A stretch of DNA of 64,000 nt from JANNSX01 sp041397825 (GTDB lineage Bacteria; Pseudomonadota; Alphaproteobacteria; Rhizobiales; Hyphomicrobiaceae), in the NCBI GenBank assembly GCA_041397825.1, contig JAWKVX010000005.1, positions 496,001-560,000 of the forward strand, read 5' to 3'. The notes under the pieces are model-generated. The model saw only the letters and a program-made list of their open reading frames with translations. It ran no database searches and had not been told where the DNA came from. A program made the translations under genes and the position numbers. Shown here one piece after another: positions 63,649-64,000 of this stretch (the first letter of the stretch is position 1; every line of letters starts with the position of its first letter).

Positions 63649-64000
63649 GGCGCTTTCTCGCTTCGTGCCGCCATGACGAGTGCGTTCACAGCGTCCGACA
63701 GCGAGCGAGAGTTGCGCAGTCCGGCTTCGTCGAGCAGCGGACGAGCCTCGCTCATGCGATTGCCGCGAAGATACAGAGTGATGGGCTTTGCGACCGCCCG
63801 ACGTCTGCGGCAGGCCGCAACGAGCTGCTGCACCACATCGTCCATCCGGTTGCCGCAACTGATGATGCAGACGAGCACCGCCCGAATGGCCGGATCGTCA
63901 TCCATTCGGGCAAAGGCCGCGGCGAAGCCGGCCTCACCACGGCCACCTGTCACCATGGCGTCGATATCGACCAGCGTGCCGACCTGGCCGCCGGCAAGGG
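63645..64000 (-). CDS. SucC-like CoA ligase beta subunit, C-terminal part (cut by window end)
   Basis: The visible 117 or so residues read as the C-terminal CoA-ligase domain of a SucC-type beta subunit: 'AVLVCIISCGNRMDDVVQQLVAAC' and 'PITLYLRGNRMSEARPLLDEAGL' correspond to the usual 'GGI..CD' and 'L.G....E....L...G' pattern. The ATP-grasp part lies beyond the window. It is coupled to the SucD-like gene by a four-base overlap. Confidence 0.75.
   Translation of the reverse strand, partial: LAGGQVGTLVDIDAMVTGGRGEAGFAAAFARMDDDPAIRAVLVCIISCGNRMDDVVQQLVAACRRRRAVAKPITLYLRGNRMSEARPLLDEAGLRNSRSLSDAVNALVMAARSEKAP

Overview
This 64 kb window is from the chromosome (or a very large replicon) of a GC-rich alphaproteobacterium. 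The evidence is the cbb3 oxidase cluster followed by ccoGHIS, a Paracoccus-like narR / narK(fused)GHJI locus, and many GntR, AraC, TetR and CoA-ester catabolic genes. I cannot name a genus. No rRNA, tRNA, CRISPR array, insertion sequence or phage gene was seen.

Layout. 1-7.3 kb: 3' end of ccoN, then ccoO, ccoQ, ccoP, ccoG, ccoH, ccoI, ccoS and a DUF2189 membrane protein, all on +. As given, ccoO and ccoP carry five single-base indels. 7.4-20.5 kb: a giant repetitive surface protein (LEPR-type N-terminal motif, DUF4347, cadherin/tandem-95-like repeats) on -. Divergent from it is a four-gene + cluster: TolC-like lipoprotein, small HlyD adaptor, GAF-HlyD fusion and M50 metalloprotease-HlyD fusion. 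There is no ABC ATPase, RND pump or other obvious energiser, so this is my main candidate for an undescribed secretion or surface-display system. 20.6-33 kb: the cluster-less FNR-family regulator narR facing narK-narG-narH-narJ-narI, followed by a PpiC-type isomerase, an unknown protein and a hemerythrin-like protein. Two TTGAC-N4-GTCAA boxes lie between narR and narK. 33-46.3 kb: a polyamine-type ABC importer with its own FCD-type GntR regulator, and a set of operons that reads as gamma-butyrobetaine / L-carnitine catabolism (ADP-forming CoA ligase, acyl-CoA dehydrogenase, BKACE, carnitinyl-CoA dehydratase, carnitine dehydrogenase, GATase-like AraC regulator). Two promoters there share similar direct repeats about two helical turns apart. 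46.6-51.5 kb: a TadG-like protein, a response regulator and a divergent hybrid histidine kinase. 51.7-64 kb: a TetR regulator, a GbcA/Stc2-like Rieske oxygenase with an internally deleted Rieske-like partner, two divergent Asp/Glu-racemase paralogues, an SDR / MaoC / AMP-ligase / two-flavoprotein operon with a palindrome resembling a site in front of tetR, a nitronate monooxygenase-like gene and a SucCD-like CoA ligase cut by the window end.

How it fits together. The first half is respiration at low oxygen and with nitrate. The second half is uptake and breakdown of quaternary or other amines. A plausible but unproven flow is gamma-butyrobetaine to carnitine to glycine betaine, with the Rieske oxygenase and amine-oxidase-like flavoproteins acting on demethylation steps.

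Limits: all family calls come from reading motifs and remembered family sequences; no database search was run. Start codons were chosen by ribosome-binding sites and gene overlap where noted.
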